64,000 bases of DNA from Streptomyces sp. NBC_00464 (GCF_036013915.1 NZ_CP107899.1:124001-188000), one strand, 5' to 3'; counted from the first letter of the stretch, positions 52,283 to 61,724 are shown. The notes: generated by a model not told the origin, from the letters alone. Program-made: numbers and translations.

Positions 52283-53386
52283 TCATCTCTTTCGTACGAC
52301 GACGAAGTCCGCGAGCGCCGTGAGCTGCGCCCGCACGGTTTCGGGCATGTCCACACCATGCAGCGCCTCGATGGCGACCGCATGCTGACGACGGGCCTCC
52401 TGGGCGGTCCACTCACGGCCGCCCGCCTCCTCGATGAGTGCCGCACGGGCGGCGAACTCCTCTTCGGAGAAGCTGTCGAAGTCGCTGCTCTTCGCGTCGG
52501 CGGCGAGCAGCTCGCCCAGACGGTCCGAGGCCGGGCCGCCCGCGGCGAGCGCGGCGACGACCGGCAGGGACTTCTTGCGCTGGCGCAGATCGCTCCAGGT
52601 CTGCTTGCCGGTGGACTCCGGGTCGCCCCAGATCCCGAGCAGGTCGTCGACCGCCTGGAAGGCGAGACCGAGGTGGTAGCCGTACGCCTCCAGGACGTCG
52701 GCGGTCCGGTCGTCGGCGCCGCCGAGCACCGCGCCGATGGAGCAGGCGCAGGCGAGCAGGGCGCCCGTCTTGTTGCCCTCCATCTCCAGGCACTCCTCGA
52801 CGGTGACCCGCTCGCGGTGCTCGTAGGAGATGTCCTGGGCCTGCCCGTCGATGAGCTTGCGGGTGGCCGAGGTCAGCCTTCGGGCCGCGCGGCCCGCCTC
52901 GACGGTGCCGAGCTCCAGCAGGATCTCGTTGGCCAGGGCGAACAGCGCGTCGCCGACCAGGATCGCCTGGGCGGGGCCGTGCACCTTCCACACCGTGTCG
53001 CGGTGGCGCCGCTGCTCGTCGCCGTCCATCAGGTCGTCGTGCAGCAGCGAGAAGTTGTGCACGAGTTCGACGGCCACGGCGCCGGGGATGCCGGCCTCGG
53101 CGGCGGCGCCGGCCGCCTCGGCCGACAGCAGGGCCAGCGCCGGGCGGACGGCCTTGCCGCCGTCACCGTCGGAAGGCCTGCCCTGGGCATCGATCCAGCC
53201 GAAGTGGTAGGCGGCCACGGTGTCCATGGGCGGTGCGAGCCGGTCAACGGCGGCCCGGAGCACCGGCGTGGAAAGGGCCCGTCCGCGCTCCAGAAGCGCG
53301 GTGACGTCCGTGGTGTGCGCCACGGTGTCGGAAGCCGGATTCGCCGGGGTCACTGACTCTCCTCTTGTTCCGGTGGTACTGCTCAT
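52283..53386 (-). CDS. Polyprenyl (farnesyl/geranylgeranyl) diphosphate synthase
   Basis: 367 residues; the ATG overlaps the hpnE stop (ATGA). First aspartate-rich motif DDLMD (117-121) and second DDLLGIWGD (247-255) are intact; GGKAVRPAL carries the substrate Arg/Lys. The residues before the first motif (HNFSLLH) fit a short/medium-chain synthase. In this cluster it would supply farnesyl diphosphate for squalene formation by HpnCDE. Exact chain length is not certain. Confidence 0.92.
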   Translation of the reverse strand: MSSTTGTRGESVTPANPASDTVAHTTDVTALLERGRALSTPVLRAAVDRLAPPMDTVAAYHFGWIDAQGRPSDGDGGKAVRPALALLSAEAAGAAAEAGIPGAVAVELVHNFSLLHDDLMDGDEQRRHRDTVWKVHGPAQAILVGDALFALANEILLELGTVEAGRAARRLTSATRKLIDGQAQDISYEHRERVTVEECLEMEGNKTGALLACACSIGAVLGGADDRTADVLEAYGYHLGLAFQAVDDLLGIWGDPESTGKQTWSDLRQRKKSLPVVAALAAGGPASDRLGELLAADAKSSDFDSFSEEEFAARAALIEEAGGREWTAQEARRQHAVAIEALHGVDMPETVRAQLTALADFVVVRKR

Positions 53387-54771
53387 GCCGCCTCCTGCAG
53401 CGGATGTTCTTGGGGGCGGCCGAGCGCCAGGAGTGCGGCGTCCGCGGCGCCGGCACCGCTACGGACGGCGCCCTCCATCGTGGCGGGCCAGCCGGTGGCC
53501 GTCCATGCGCCGGCCAGGAAGAGGCCGGGGGCACGGGTGCGCGTCCCCGGTCGCAGCCGGCCGACGCCGGGAGCGGGCGCGAAGGTCGCCGTACGCTCCC
53601 GGGTGACGAAGAAGTCTCTGATGCCGGCCCCGCGGGCGGCGGGCAGGAGCCGCTCCAGCTCGGGCAGGTAGCGCGCGCGGAGCGCGGCGACGGGCAGGTC
53701 GATCTCCTCGTCGGCGGCGGACTGGGAGACTGCGAGGTACTGGCCGGGGCCGGTGAGGCCGGAGGCCTCGGTCCGGTCGAAGACCCACTGGACCGGTGAG
53801 CCGAGAGCCGTGAAGAACGGCTGCCTGAGCACCTTGCGGTCGTAGACCACGTGCACGTTGAGGATCGGGGAGGTGCCGATCTCCAGCAGCCGGTCCGGTT
53901 CGTCGAGCGCACCCTCGGGCAGCAGCTCATGGGTCTCGCGCTGCGGTACGGCCAGCACGACGGTGTCCGCCTCGATCCGTTCGGCGCCGGTGTCGACCAC
54001 CCACCGTCCGTCGTCGGTACGGGCGAGCGATCCGGCCTTCGTCCGCAGTTCGGTGCGGACGCCGGCGGAGTCCAGGGCTTTGCGGCCGAGCGTGTCGTGT
54101 ACGTCCCCGAGCGGTACGGAGGCCCAGCCGATGTCGGCTGCGCCGGGCTCGGAGAGGAGTCCGGTCTTGAAGACCTTCGCGGCGAGGGCGAGCGAGGAGT
54201 TCGGTGCGGTGGCGTTGAGTGTGGCCACGCCGACCAGGTCCCAGAGGGCCTCGATGGTGCGGGGCGACTGGCCGTGCCGGGCGAGCCAGCTGCCGAAGTC
54301 GATGTCGTCGAGCGCGGGGTCGTCCGGGTCCAGCCGGCCGAGCGCCAGCGCGGCCCGCCCGACGCTCGCGCGCTCGACGAGCGAGAGGTGCGGGTACGCG
54401 GCGAGTCCGGCGGCGAGGTGGAACGGGACCGGGAGGCCGTTGCGGCGCAGCCGTCCGAGCCGGGGCCCGGATGGCCGCCCCACGTCGAGAACCGGCACGT
54501 CCAAACGGTTTTGCAACGGGGCCAGGCGTGCGCCGTCGATCCGGTCGAGGAACCCGCGGTAGGCGGTGCAGCAGCGCAGATAGACGTGCTGGCCGTTGTC
54601 AACCGTCAGCTCGCCGCGCCGGAAGGAGAAGGCGAGGCCGCCGAGCCGGGGCCGCCCTTCCAGCAGGGTCACGTCAAGCCCGGCGTCGGCCATGCGCAGG
54701 GCCGCGGTGATGCCGGCGAGTCCGCCGCCGACCACGACCGCGCGGGAGGAACGCAGCGCGCCGTCCGTCAT
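53383..54771 (-). CDS. hpnE: Hydroxysqualene dehydroxylase HpnE (FAD)
   Basis: 462 residues. N-terminal FAD dinucleotide fold VVVGGGLAGITAALRMADAGLDVTLLEGRPRLGG, a central amine-oxidase-like domain (TVDNGQHVYLRCCTAYRGFL) and C-terminal GLFLAGAWTATGWPATMEGAVRSG. HpnE reduces hydroxysqualene to squalene, the last of the HpnCDE steps that replace classical squalene synthase. Overlaps the prenyl synthase start and lies 119 bp after hpnD; that gap shows nothing recognisable. Confidence 0.92.
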   Translation of the reverse strand: MTDGALRSSRAVVVGGGLAGITAALRMADAGLDVTLLEGRPRLGGLAFSFRRGELTVDNGQHVYLRCCTAYRGFLDRIDGARLAPLQNRLDVPVLDVGRPSGPRLGRLRRNGLPVPFHLAAGLAAYPHLSLVERASVGRAALALGRLDPDDPALDDIDFGSWLARHGQSPRTIEALWDLVGVATLNATAPNSSLALAAKVFKTGLLSEPGAADIGWASVPLGDVHDTLGRKALDSAGVRTELRTKAGSLARTDDGRWVVDTGAERIEADTVVLAVPQRETHELLPEGALDEPDRLLEIGTSPILNVHVVYDRKVLRQPFFTALGSPVQWVFDRTEASGLTGPGQYLAVSQSAADEEIDLPVAALRARYLPELERLLPAARGAGIRDFFVTRERTATFAPAPGVGRLRPGTRTRAPGLFLAGAWTATGWPATMEGAVRSGAGAADAALLALGRPQEHPLQEAA

Positions 54772-54890
54772 ACGTCCCCCTCTCGCCAGGTCTTCTCCGT
54801 CAGGGACGCATCCGGGTGGCAGGGGGTTGCCCGCCGTGCGCCGTGATCATCCATGATGCACATGGTGCGCGAGATGTCCGTGTGACGCAT

Positions 54891-55844
54891 TCAGACACGC
54901 CCCCTGGTCGTGCGGCGCGAGATGTGGCGTGCGTCCAGACCCGACAGGCCGCGCACCGCCACATACGCCTTCTCGTGGCCCGGGAGCGAGACCCGGCCGC
55001 GCAGCACGGCCTCGGGGTCGCGCTCGATCCGGTCGAGGAGCCGGCGGTAGATGCCGGCCATGGCCGCCACACAGGCACCGCTGCGCCGGTCGAGCATCGG
55101 CAGCAGCCGGTAGCCCTCGGCGAACAGGGCGCGGGCGCGCCGGACCTCGAAGTGGACCAGCCCGGCAAAGTCGGAGCCGGGCGGCGGGGTGGCCCGGTGG
55201 AAGCCCGCGGAGCAGCCGAACTTGGCGAGGTCGTCGGCGGGCAGGTAGGTGCGCCCGTTGCCCGCGTCCTCGCGCACGTCGCGCAGGATGTTCGTCAGCT
55301 GGAGCGCGAGGCCGAGCGTGTCGGCGTACTCGGCCGCGCGCTCGGCGCCCGGGGCACCCGGTTCCGTACCGAAGACACCCAGGCTGAGGCGGCCGATGGC
55401 GCCCGCGACGCACCGGCAGTAGATCTTGAGGTCGTCCCACGTCTCGTAGGTCGCACCGCGCACGTCCATCAGCACGCCGTCGATCAGCTCGTCGAGCCCT
55501 TCGAGCGGCAGCGGGAACCGGCGGGCGGCGTCGGCGAGCGCGACGGCCACCGGGTCGGTGTCGTCCTCGTCGATCGCGCCGTCGCGGATCCGGTCCAGCA
55601 CCGCACGGGTGCTCTCCAGGCGGACGCGCTTGGTCTCCGGCTCCAGTTCGCCGTCACCGATGTCGTCGACCCGTCGGGAGAAGGCGTACAGGGCCGACAT
55701 GGCCTGCCGCTTCTCGACGGGCAGCAGCCTGATGCCGTACGCGAAGTTACGCGCCTGCTGTCCGGTGACCGCCTCGCAGTAACTGTATGCGGCCTGTACC
55801 GGTGCCGACATGTACGTCGTCTGTCCCTCCACGGTCCGGCTCAC
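54891..55844 (-). CDS. hpnD: Presqualene diphosphate synthase HpnD
   Basis: 317 residues from a GTG overlapping the hpnC stop (GTGA), with GAGAGGG upstream. Two aspartate-rich segments of the trans-prenyl head-to-head synthases are present: SRRVDDIGD and NILRDVREDAGNGRTYLPADDL. It condenses two farnesyl diphosphates to presqualene diphosphate. Order hpnC-hpnD-hpnE is the standard hopanoid arrangement. Confidence 0.92.
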   Translation of the reverse strand: MSRTVEGQTTYMSAPVQAAYSYCEAVTGQQARNFAYGIRLLPVEKRQAMSALYAFSRRVDDIGDGELEPETKRVRLESTRAVLDRIRDGAIDEDDTDPVAVALADAARRFPLPLEGLDELIDGVLMDVRGATYETWDDLKIYCRCVAGAIGRLSLGVFGTEPGAPGAERAAEYADTLGLALQLTNILRDVREDAGNGRTYLPADDLAKFGCSAGFHRATPPPGSDFAGLVHFEVRRARALFAEGYRLLPMLDRRSGACVAAMAGIYRRLLDRIERDPEAVLRGRVSLPGHEKAYVAVRGLSGLDARHISRRTTRGRV

Positions 55845-56761
55845 CCCTCTCTACGCGCTCTTCGCAAAACAACTCCCACTTCGCGCAGCAGGCTGGGCTT
55901 GGTGGGTTTGGGGGGTCCGGGCAGTACGTCGAACCCGGCGGCCGCGATCGCGGTGAGGGCGGCACGCCCCCCTCCCACGAATCCGGCGAGAAGCAGCTTG
56001 AGCCTGCCGTGGACGCTACCCACCAGAGGGGTGCCTTCATTCAGCAGATCCCCGGCACGTTCGGCTTCGTACGCAATCAGTGCCCGCACCGCCGCGCCCC
56101 CGGAGGGGGCCGCCAGGTCGGATTCGGTGACATGGAACCTGGCCATGTCGTCGGCCGGCAGATAGATCCGGTCACGGCCGAGGTCCTCGGTGACGTCCTG
56201 GAGATGCTCGACGATCTGCAGTGCGGTGCAGACGGCGTCGGAGCGGCGGACGCGCTCGGGACTCGCGGTTCCGGTGAGCTGGAGGACCAGGAGGCCGACG
56301 GGGTTGGCGGAGAGCTCGCAGTAGGCGAGGAGCTCCTCGTACGTCCCGTAGCGGCGGATCTTCTGGTCCTGCCGGTTGGCCTCGATGAGGCCGAGGAAGG
56401 GTTCGGGGGTGAGAGCGCGGCGCCGCACGGTGGGACGCAGCGCCACCAGGAGCGGGTGGTGCGGGCTCTCACCGGTGGTGGTGAAGATCCTGCGCAGGTC
56501 GGTTTCCAGCGCGTCCAGCATCGCGAGCCGGTCCTCGCCCTCGGCCGGGTCGAGCCCGAGGTGCCGGGCGTCGGCGCCGCCGGGCGCGAGGTCGCCGTCA
56601 CCGATGTCGTCGACGAGCCGGGCGAAGCCGTAGACGGCCATCAAGTCGTCGCGCCAGGCGCGCGGCAGGAAGAAGGGGGCCACCGGAAAGTTCTCGTCGG
56701 CGGCCTTGTCAAGGGTTCCGGGTACGGCGGGATCATGTCGCGCCTGCCGGGTACGGGTCAC
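55841..56761 (-). CDS. hpnC: Hydroxysqualene synthase HpnC
   Basis: 306 residues from a GTG. Same fold as HpnD with ARLVDDIGDGD and EHLQDVTEDLGRDRIYLPADDMARF. HpnC converts presqualene diphosphate to hydroxysqualene. First gene of the leftward hopanoid operon. Its GTG overlaps the stop of a 20-codon reading frame (GTGA), which may act as a leader that sets translation of the operon. Confidence 0.92.
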   Translation of the reverse strand: MTRTRQARHDPAVPGTLDKAADENFPVAPFFLPRAWRDDLMAVYGFARLVDDIGDGDLAPGGADARHLGLDPAEGEDRLAMLDALETDLRRIFTTTGESPHHPLLVALRPTVRRRALTPEPFLGLIEANRQDQKIRRYGTYEELLAYCELSANPVGLLVLQLTGTASPERVRRSDAVCTALQIVEHLQDVTEDLGRDRIYLPADDMARFHVTESDLAAPSGGAAVRALIAYEAERAGDLLNEGTPLVGSVHGRLKLLLAGFVGGGRAALTAIAAAGFDVLPGPPKPTKPSLLREVGVVLRRARREG

Positions 56762-56820
56762 TGCGTACCGCCCTGCGCGGGGACGGCGTGAGCACCTCGG
56801 AGCTGGAGATCTTCCGTCAT
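56758..56820 (-). CDS. Possible 20-residue leader peptide translationally coupled to hpnC
   Basis: An ATG with GGGAGATGTG upstream opens a 20-codon frame (MTEDLQLRGAHAVPAQGGTQ) whose stop overlaps the hpnC GTG as GTGA. The hpnC start has no strong ribosome-binding site of its own, so re-initiation after this frame is plausible. There is no known family and the frame could be fortuitous. Confidence 0.35.
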   Translation of the reverse strand: MTEDLQLRGAHAVPAQGGTQ

Positions 56821-57144
56821 AGCCGTCACATCTCCCGTTCTACACTGCTGACCCAAAACAACCCATTCCGGACACGCCGCCCGCTCTCCCGAGTGCGGAG
56901 GACGACTACGGGCCGTCCACCCAGGCGGTATCGCCCCACTTGATACGAATCAGCACCGGTACAGCTTACGTTGTACAACGCTCATCCATACGCGGGGGTG
57001 CGGGGTGCGCAACACCTGCGAGCTGTGCGCTGTCAACTTTCCCCTCGCGCAAGGAAATTGACGTCATCCGGCGGGAGGAGATCTTGCCGGGCGCCGTACG
57101 ACGAGCCGTGGAGGCCCGGGACGGGTGCCCCATCCGGAAGCAGC
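56821..57144. other. Intergenic region upstream of the hopanoid operon with a perfect 12-bp palindrome
   Basis: No gene recognised. It should hold the hpnC promoter. A perfect palindrome CGTTGTACAACG (56969-56980) about 150 bp before the leader frame is the best operator candidate. On the right it ends in the terminator of the ABC exporter genes. Confidence 0.45.
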
Positions 57145-57184
57145 GCAGCGGCCTCCGCCGGAATGCTCCGGCGGAGGCCGCTGC
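57145..57184 (-). terminator. Terminator after the ABC exporter operon
   Basis: Perfect 18-bp inverted repeat (arm GCAGCGGCCTCCGCCGGA) with a 4-nt loop, 23 bp past the leftward ATPase stop. Confidence 0.85.
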
Positions 57185-57206
57185 GTTACGCGACTGCGGC
57201 GACGCC

Positions 57207-57995
57207 CTACTTGCCGGTCTCGCGCTCGTACGCCTTGAGGACCTCGTCGGTCGGTCCGTCCATCAGCAGTTCGCCCTTCTCCAGCCACAGCACCCGGTCA
57301 CAGGTGTCCCTGATCGACTTGTTGCTGTGACTCACCAGGAAGACGGTGCCGGCCTCCTTGCGGAGCTCCCGGATGCGCGCCTCGGAGCGGATCTGGAACT
57401 TGCGGTCACCGGTCGCCAGCGCCTCGTCGATCATGAGGACGTCGTGGTTCTTGGCGGCGGCGATGGAGAAGCGCAGCCGCGCGGCCATGCCGGAGGAGTA
57501 CGTCCGCATCGGCAGGGTGATGAAGTCGCCCTTCTCGTTGATGCCGGAGAAGTCGACGATGCTGTCGTAGCGTTCGCGGATCTCCTCACGGCTCATGCCC
57601 ATGGCGAGCCCGCCGAGCACGACGTTGCGCTCGCCCGTCAGGTCGCTCATCAGGGCCGCGTTCACACCGAGCAACGAGGGCTGCCCGTCCGTGTACACCT
57701 TGCCGCTCTCGGTCGGCAGGAGTCCGGCGATGGCCCGCAGCAGGGTGGACTTGCCGGAGCCGTTCGTCCCGATGAGGCCGATGGCCTCGCCCCGGTAGGA
57801 GGTGAAGGAGACGCCGCGTACGGCATGCACCTTGCGGACCCCGCGCTCCTCGCCCTTGTTGCCGCGGCGCAGTATCCGGCTCAGTGCCGCGGTGGCGCCG
57901 CCCTTGCCACCGCCGCCGCCGTTGACGCGGTACACGATGTGCACATCGTCGGCGATCACAGTGGGGACGCGCCCCGCGGTGTTGTCCTCAGCCAC
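57207..57995 (-). CDS. ABC exporter ATPase (TagH/Wzt-like, polysaccharide or polyol-phosphate export)
   Basis: 262 residues from a GTG overlapping the permease end by 8 bp. Walker A GTNGSGKST (about 76-84), signature YSSGMAARLRFS and Walker B DVLMIDEALATGD are intact, with the TagH-type start VHIVYRV. It lacks the extra C-terminal domain of Wzt proteins that bind a polymer end. With the ABC-2 permease it should flip a lipid-linked polymer across the membrane. Confidence 0.9.
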   Translation of the reverse strand: MAEDNTAGRVPTVIADDVHIVYRVNGGGGGKGGATAALSRILRRGNKGEERGVRKVHAVRGVSFTSYRGEAIGLIGTNGSGKSTLLRAIAGLLPTESGKVYTDGQPSLLGVNAALMSDLTGERNVVLGGLAMGMSREEIRERYDSIVDFSGINEKGDFITLPMRTYSSGMAARLRFSIAAAKNHDVLMIDEALATGDRKFQIRSEARIRELRKEAGTVFLVSHSNKSIRDTCDRVLWLEKGELLMDGPTDEVLKAYERETGK

Positions 57996-58917
57996 GGCCG
58001 TACCGCTCCTCTGCCTTCCAGAAGTACACAAAGCCTCCGGCACCCACCAGGAGCGCCCAGGCGAGACCCACCACCCAGACGTGCGCCGGCAGGTTCTCGG
58101 AGCCGTAACCGTCGATCAGGGCGAACCGGACCAGGTCCATGTAGATGGCCGCCGGGTTGTACTGCAGCACATCACCGATCCAGGCCGGCTTGCCGGCGAG
58201 CATCACCGGGATGGAGAACATGACGCCGGAGGCGTACATCCAGGTCCGCATGATGAACGGCATCAGCTGGGCCAGGTCGGGCGTCTTGGACCCGAGCCTC
58301 GCCATGATCAGCGCCAGTCCGGTGTTGAAGAAGAACTGCAGGACCAGCGCGGGGATCACCAGCAGCCAGGACAGCCGTGGATAGCTGCCGAATCCGACGG
58401 TCACCACGACCAGCACGATCATCGAGTACAGCAGCTGCTGGAGCTGCTGGAGCGAGAACGAGATGGGCAGCGAGGCGCGCGGGAAGTGTAGCGCCCGCAC
58501 CAGTCCGAGGTTGCCGGAGATGGCGCGGACCCCGGCCATCACCGAGCTCTGGGTGAAGGTGAAGACGAAGACCCCGGTCACCAGGAACGGGATGAAGACC
58601 TCCTGCGTCATCCCCTTCTTCGTGCCGAGGATCAGGCCGAAGATGAGGAAGTACACCGCGGCGTTCAGGAGCGGGGTGGCCACCTGCCACAACTGGCCCA
58701 GCTTCGCCTGGCTGTACTGAGCGGTCAGTTTGGCCCGGGAGAACGCCATGATGAAGTGGCGTCGCCCACGGAGCTGGCGCACGTACTCGAAGAGCCCGGG
58801 CCGGGCGCCGCTGACCGTCAGGCCGTACTTCTCGGCCAGTTCGGCAGGGCTCAGGGCGTCGTCGGCCGATGGCGGGGTGCTCAACGCAACAGCACCGTCA
58901 TGGGTTGTGTCACTCAC
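57988..58917 (-). CDS. ABC-2 type exporter permease (TagG/Wzm-like)
   Basis: 309 residues with about 50 charged N-terminal residues (HFIMAFSRAKLTAQYSQAKLGQLWQVATPL, the TagG/Wzm signature) and six hydrophobic spans. It forms the channel for the following ATPase. Its upstream neighbours are a glycosyltransferase, two CDP-alcohol transferases and an NTP transferase, so the exported molecule is likely a glycerol- or polyol-phosphate-containing glycan. Confidence 0.9.
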   Translation of the reverse strand: MSDTTHDGAVALSTPPSADDALSPAELAEKYGLTVSGARPGLFEYVRQLRGRRHFIMAFSRAKLTAQYSQAKLGQLWQVATPLLNAAVYFLIFGLILGTKKGMTQEVFIPFLVTGVFVFTFTQSSVMAGVRAISGNLGLVRALHFPRASLPISFSLQQLQQLLYSMIVLVVVTVGFGSYPRLSWLLVIPALVLQFFFNTGLALIMARLGSKTPDLAQLMPFIMRTWMYASGVMFSIPVMLAGKPAWIGDVLQYNPAAIYMDLVRFALIDGYGSENLPAHVWVVGLAWALLVGAGGFVYFWKAEERYGRG

Positions 58918-59024
58918 CAGATGAAACTCTCGTATTCACATCGCGCAGCCAGTCGCGGGCGCGGCTCAGGGCGGACAGGTCCCGACAAGAAAACTTACGC
59001 CTCATGCTCCCAGAGGCGTACCGC

Positions 59025-59909
59025 TCAGATCACCGGAGGGCGGCCGAGTCTGGTCAGCCGCCACACCGTACGCCACTTCATCGGACGGCGCGGTCCGCAC
59101 GGTGTCGTCCAGCCCTCGCGGAAGCCGCCGAACCACGCCTTCAGCGCCGGCCCCGAGGGCTTGCGGAGCAGGGTCAGCAGCAGCCACACGCCGAGATACA
59201 CGGGGACCAGGGGCGCGGGCAGATTGCGCCGGGCCAGCCAGACCCGGTTCCGGGCCACCATGCGGTGGTAGACGGCGTGGCGGGACGGAGCGGTCGTGGG
59301 GTGGTTGAGGACCATGTCCGCGCGGTAGTCGATCTGCCAGCCGGCGTCCAGCGCCCGCCAGGCGAGGTCGGTCTCCTCGTGCGCGTAGAAGAAGTCGCCC
59401 GGCAGCGGACCGACCTCGGCGATGACCCTGGTGCGTACGGCGTTGGCGCCGCCGAGGAAGGTCGTCACCCGCGAGGAGCGCATCGGATCGGCGGCGCGCA
59501 GTCGCGGCACATGGCGGCGCTGGGTTTCGCCGGTGTCGGGGTCGGCGATCCGGAAGCTGATGATGCCGAGTCGCGGATCGGCCTCGAACGCCTGCCGGCA
59601 CAGCTCGGCGGTGTCGGTGAGCGGCAGGTGCCCGTCGTCGTCCAGGAAGAGCAGGGCGTCGACGTCGGCGCCTGAGGGCCCGAAGGCCTCGATGCCCACG
59701 TTGCGACCGCCGGGGATGCCCAGGTTCTCGGGCAGCTCGACGGTCCGCACGCCTGCGGGTACGTCCGGGACGGCGGAGCCGTTGCCGACGACGACCACCT
59801 CGATGCGGTCGCCGTCCTGCTCGGCGACCGAATCGAGCAGGGCGCGCAGCTCGGCCGGGCGGTTACCCATCGTGATGATGACCGCGCCGAGTTTCATGGG
59901 GGTGCTCAC
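59025..59909 (-). CDS. Family-2 glycosyltransferase
   Basis: 294 residues from a GTG overlapping the previous stop (GTGA). GT-A signatures: LGAVIITMGNRPAELRALLDSV, ENLGIPGGRNVGIEAFG, the metal-binding FLDDDGHLP and ADPDTGETQ... HEETDLAWRALDAGW at the acceptor side. A C-terminal hydrophobic patch (LVPVYLGVWLLLTLL) may bind the membrane. It probably adds a sugar to the lipid-linked polymer made by this cluster. Confidence 0.88.
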   Translation of the reverse strand: MSTPMKLGAVIITMGNRPAELRALLDSVAEQDGDRIEVVVVGNGSAVPDVPAGVRTVELPENLGIPGGRNVGIEAFGPSGADVDALLFLDDDGHLPLTDTAELCRQAFEADPRLGIISFRIADPDTGETQRRHVPRLRAADPMRSSRVTTFLGGANAVRTRVIAEVGPLPGDFFYAHEETDLAWRALDAGWQIDYRADMVLNHPTTAPSRHAVYHRMVARNRVWLARRNLPAPLVPVYLGVWLLLTLLRKPSGPALKAWFGGFREGWTTPCGPRRPMKWRTVWRLTRLGRPPVI

Positions 59910-60685
59910 TTCAGCCTGCTCGATGCCAGGACCGACACGAGGTGGAGGAGGGTCTGCAGCAGGGCGATACCGGCCAGCACCGCGACCGCGAAACGGCTGA
60001 AGAACAGGTCGTCCCGGACCGCGTCGAGAACGGCCGCGACCAGGATGACCAGCGACGCCTCGACGCACAGGATCAGCCGGTGGAACTTGAGCGCACCGGC
60101 GGCCCGGCGGGCGAGCGCCATGCCGGACGAGCGCGGCTCGGAGGCGGCCTCCTTGACCGGCGGCAGCCCGCCCTGGTGGCGTGCGACCCCGACCAGGTCG
60201 GTCTCGGCCTTGATCAGGATGGCGCCGAGTGCGGCGAGCGTGCCCAGGAAGGCCCACAGCCAGTCGATCCGCCCGGTGCCCCACAGGTCCGCGGCGCGCA
60301 GGCCGAAGCCGACGAGCACGGCGGCGTCACAGAGGTAGGCACCGACCCGGTCGAGGTAGACCCCGCCCAGGGAGAACTGCTTCTTCCAGCGGGCGAGCTC
60401 GCCGTCGACACAGTCCAGCAGCAGGTAGAGCTGGACCATGAGGACGCCGAGCAGCGCACCGGGGATGCCCGGGACGAGCAGGGCCGGGGCGGCGAGCACA
60501 CCGGCGATGGTCATCAGGTACGTCAGCTGGTTGGGCGTCACCTTGGTGTTCACCAGGTACCGGTCCACACGCAGCGAGACCTCGCGCATATATATCCGGC
60601 CCGCCCAGTGTTCGCCACTGCGCCGGTCCTTGACGCCCGGGGGGTGAACGACAGGACGGAGTTCAGCTACTGATGGTCTTGGCAT
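59906..60685 (-). CDS. CDP-alcohol phosphatidyltransferase family protein
   Basis: 259 residues; the ATG (MPRPSVAELRPVV) overlaps the dehydrogenase end by 23 bp, and longer starts are rejected because they lie deep in that gene. The CDP-alcohol transferase motif is intact: DCVDGELARW...GGVYLDRVGAYLCD (DGxxAR...G...D...D). Six hydrophobic spans. It would transfer a CDP-activated alcohol (such as glycerol-1-phosphate or an inositol/glycerol headgroup) onto a lipid or glycan acceptor at the membrane. Confidence 0.9.
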   Translation of the reverse strand: MPRPSVAELRPVVHPPGVKDRRSGEHWAGRIYMREVSLRVDRYLVNTKVTPNQLTYLMTIAGVLAAPALLVPGIPGALLGVLMVQLYLLLDCVDGELARWKKQFSLGGVYLDRVGAYLCDAAVLVGFGLRAADLWGTGRIDWLWAFLGTLAALGAILIKAETDLVGVARHQGGLPPVKEAASEPRSSGMALARRAAGALKFHRLILCVEASLVILVAAVLDAVRDDLFFSRFAVAVLAGIALLQTLLHLVSVLASSRLK

Positions 60686-61724
60686 AGTCGGCGTACGCGT
60701 CCCTGATCTGGTCGGTGGACAGGTTGAGGTGCTCCAGGACCGTGAAGCGTCCCGGGCGGGTCTGCGGCGCGTAGTCGACGGCCTGCACGAACTCGTCGGC
60801 CGTGAAGCCGATCTGCTCGGGCAGGACCGGCAGACCGTGCCGGCGGAGCACGTCGGCGAAGAGCCTGGACTCCGCGCGTGCGCCCCGCAGATGCATGGCG
60901 AAGGCCGCACCGAGGCCGACCTGCTCGCCGTGACTGGCAGCGCGCCTGGGGAAGAGCAGGTCGAAGGCGTGGCTGATCTCGTGGCAGGCGCCGGACGACG
61001 GGCGGGTGTCTCCGCTGATCGAGATGGCGATGCCGGAGAGCACCAGCGACTCGGCGAGGACCGTGAGGAACTCGTCGTCGGCGACGGTACCGGGGTGCCG
61101 CAGGACGGCTTCGCCGGCGGTACGGGCCATGGCCGCGGCCAGTCCGTCGATCTGCTCGCCGTTGACCTGGTGCGACAGTTCCCAGTCGGCGATCGCGGAG
61201 AGGTTGGAGATCGCGTCGCCGATGCCGGAGCGCACGAAGCGGTCGGGGGCCTCGCGGATCACCGTGAGGTCGATGACCATGGCGATCGGCATCGGGACAC
61301 CGTAGGATCCCCGGCCGTTGTCGTTGTCCAGGGTCGCGACGGGCGAGCAGAGGCCGTCGTGGGCGAGGTTCGTGGCGACCGAGACCAGCGGCAGGCCGAC
61401 CCGGGCCGCGGCGTACTTCGCCACGTCGATGATCTTGCCGCCGCCGAGGCCGACCACGGCGTCGTAGCGCTTGCCCTTGATCTCGTCGGCCAGCTTCACC
61501 GCGGAATCGATGTCGCCCCCGGCGACGGGGTACCAGTCGGCGCCCGGCAGAGCCGGGGCGAGCTTCTCGCGCAGCGCCTGCCCGGAGCCGTCGCTGATGG
61601 CGATCGCCAGCTTGCCGGACGCGGAGATCCGCTGGTCGACAAGGAGACCGGCCAGGTCGTCCATGGCGCCCCGGCTGATGTCGACGAAGACCGGGGAGGG
61701 GATGAGCCGGGTCAGTACAGGCAC
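60663..61724 (-). CDS. Iron/zinc-containing alcohol dehydrogenase, glycerol-1-phosphate dehydrogenase-like
   Basis: 353 residues from a GTG overlapping the nucleotidyltransferase end by 13 bp. NAD-binding loop GGGKIIDVAKYAA and TNLAHDGLCSPVA, and the metal-binding His pairs in RPSSGACHEISHAFD and ASHGEQVGLG match the sn-glycerol-1-phosphate dehydrogenase/AraM branch. Such enzymes reduce dihydroxyacetone phosphate to glycerol-1-phosphate, an enantiomer rarely used in bacteria. Together with a cytidylyltransferase and CDP-alcohol transferases it suggests a CDP-glycerol-like intermediate. Exact substrate inferred. Confidence 0.8.
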   Translation of the reverse strand: MPVLTRLIPSPVFVDISRGAMDDLAGLLVDQRISASGKLAIAISDGSGQALREKLAPALPGADWYPVAGGDIDSAVKLADEIKGKRYDAVVGLGGGKIIDVAKYAAARVGLPLVSVATNLAHDGLCSPVATLDNDNGRGSYGVPMPIAMVIDLTVIREAPDRFVRSGIGDAISNLSAIADWELSHQVNGEQIDGLAAAMARTAGEAVLRHPGTVADDEFLTVLAESLVLSGIAISISGDTRPSSGACHEISHAFDLLFPRRAASHGEQVGLGAAFAMHLRGARAESRLFADVLRRHGLPVLPEQIGFTADEFVQAVDYAPQTRPGRFTVLEHLNLSTDQIRDAYADYAKTISS

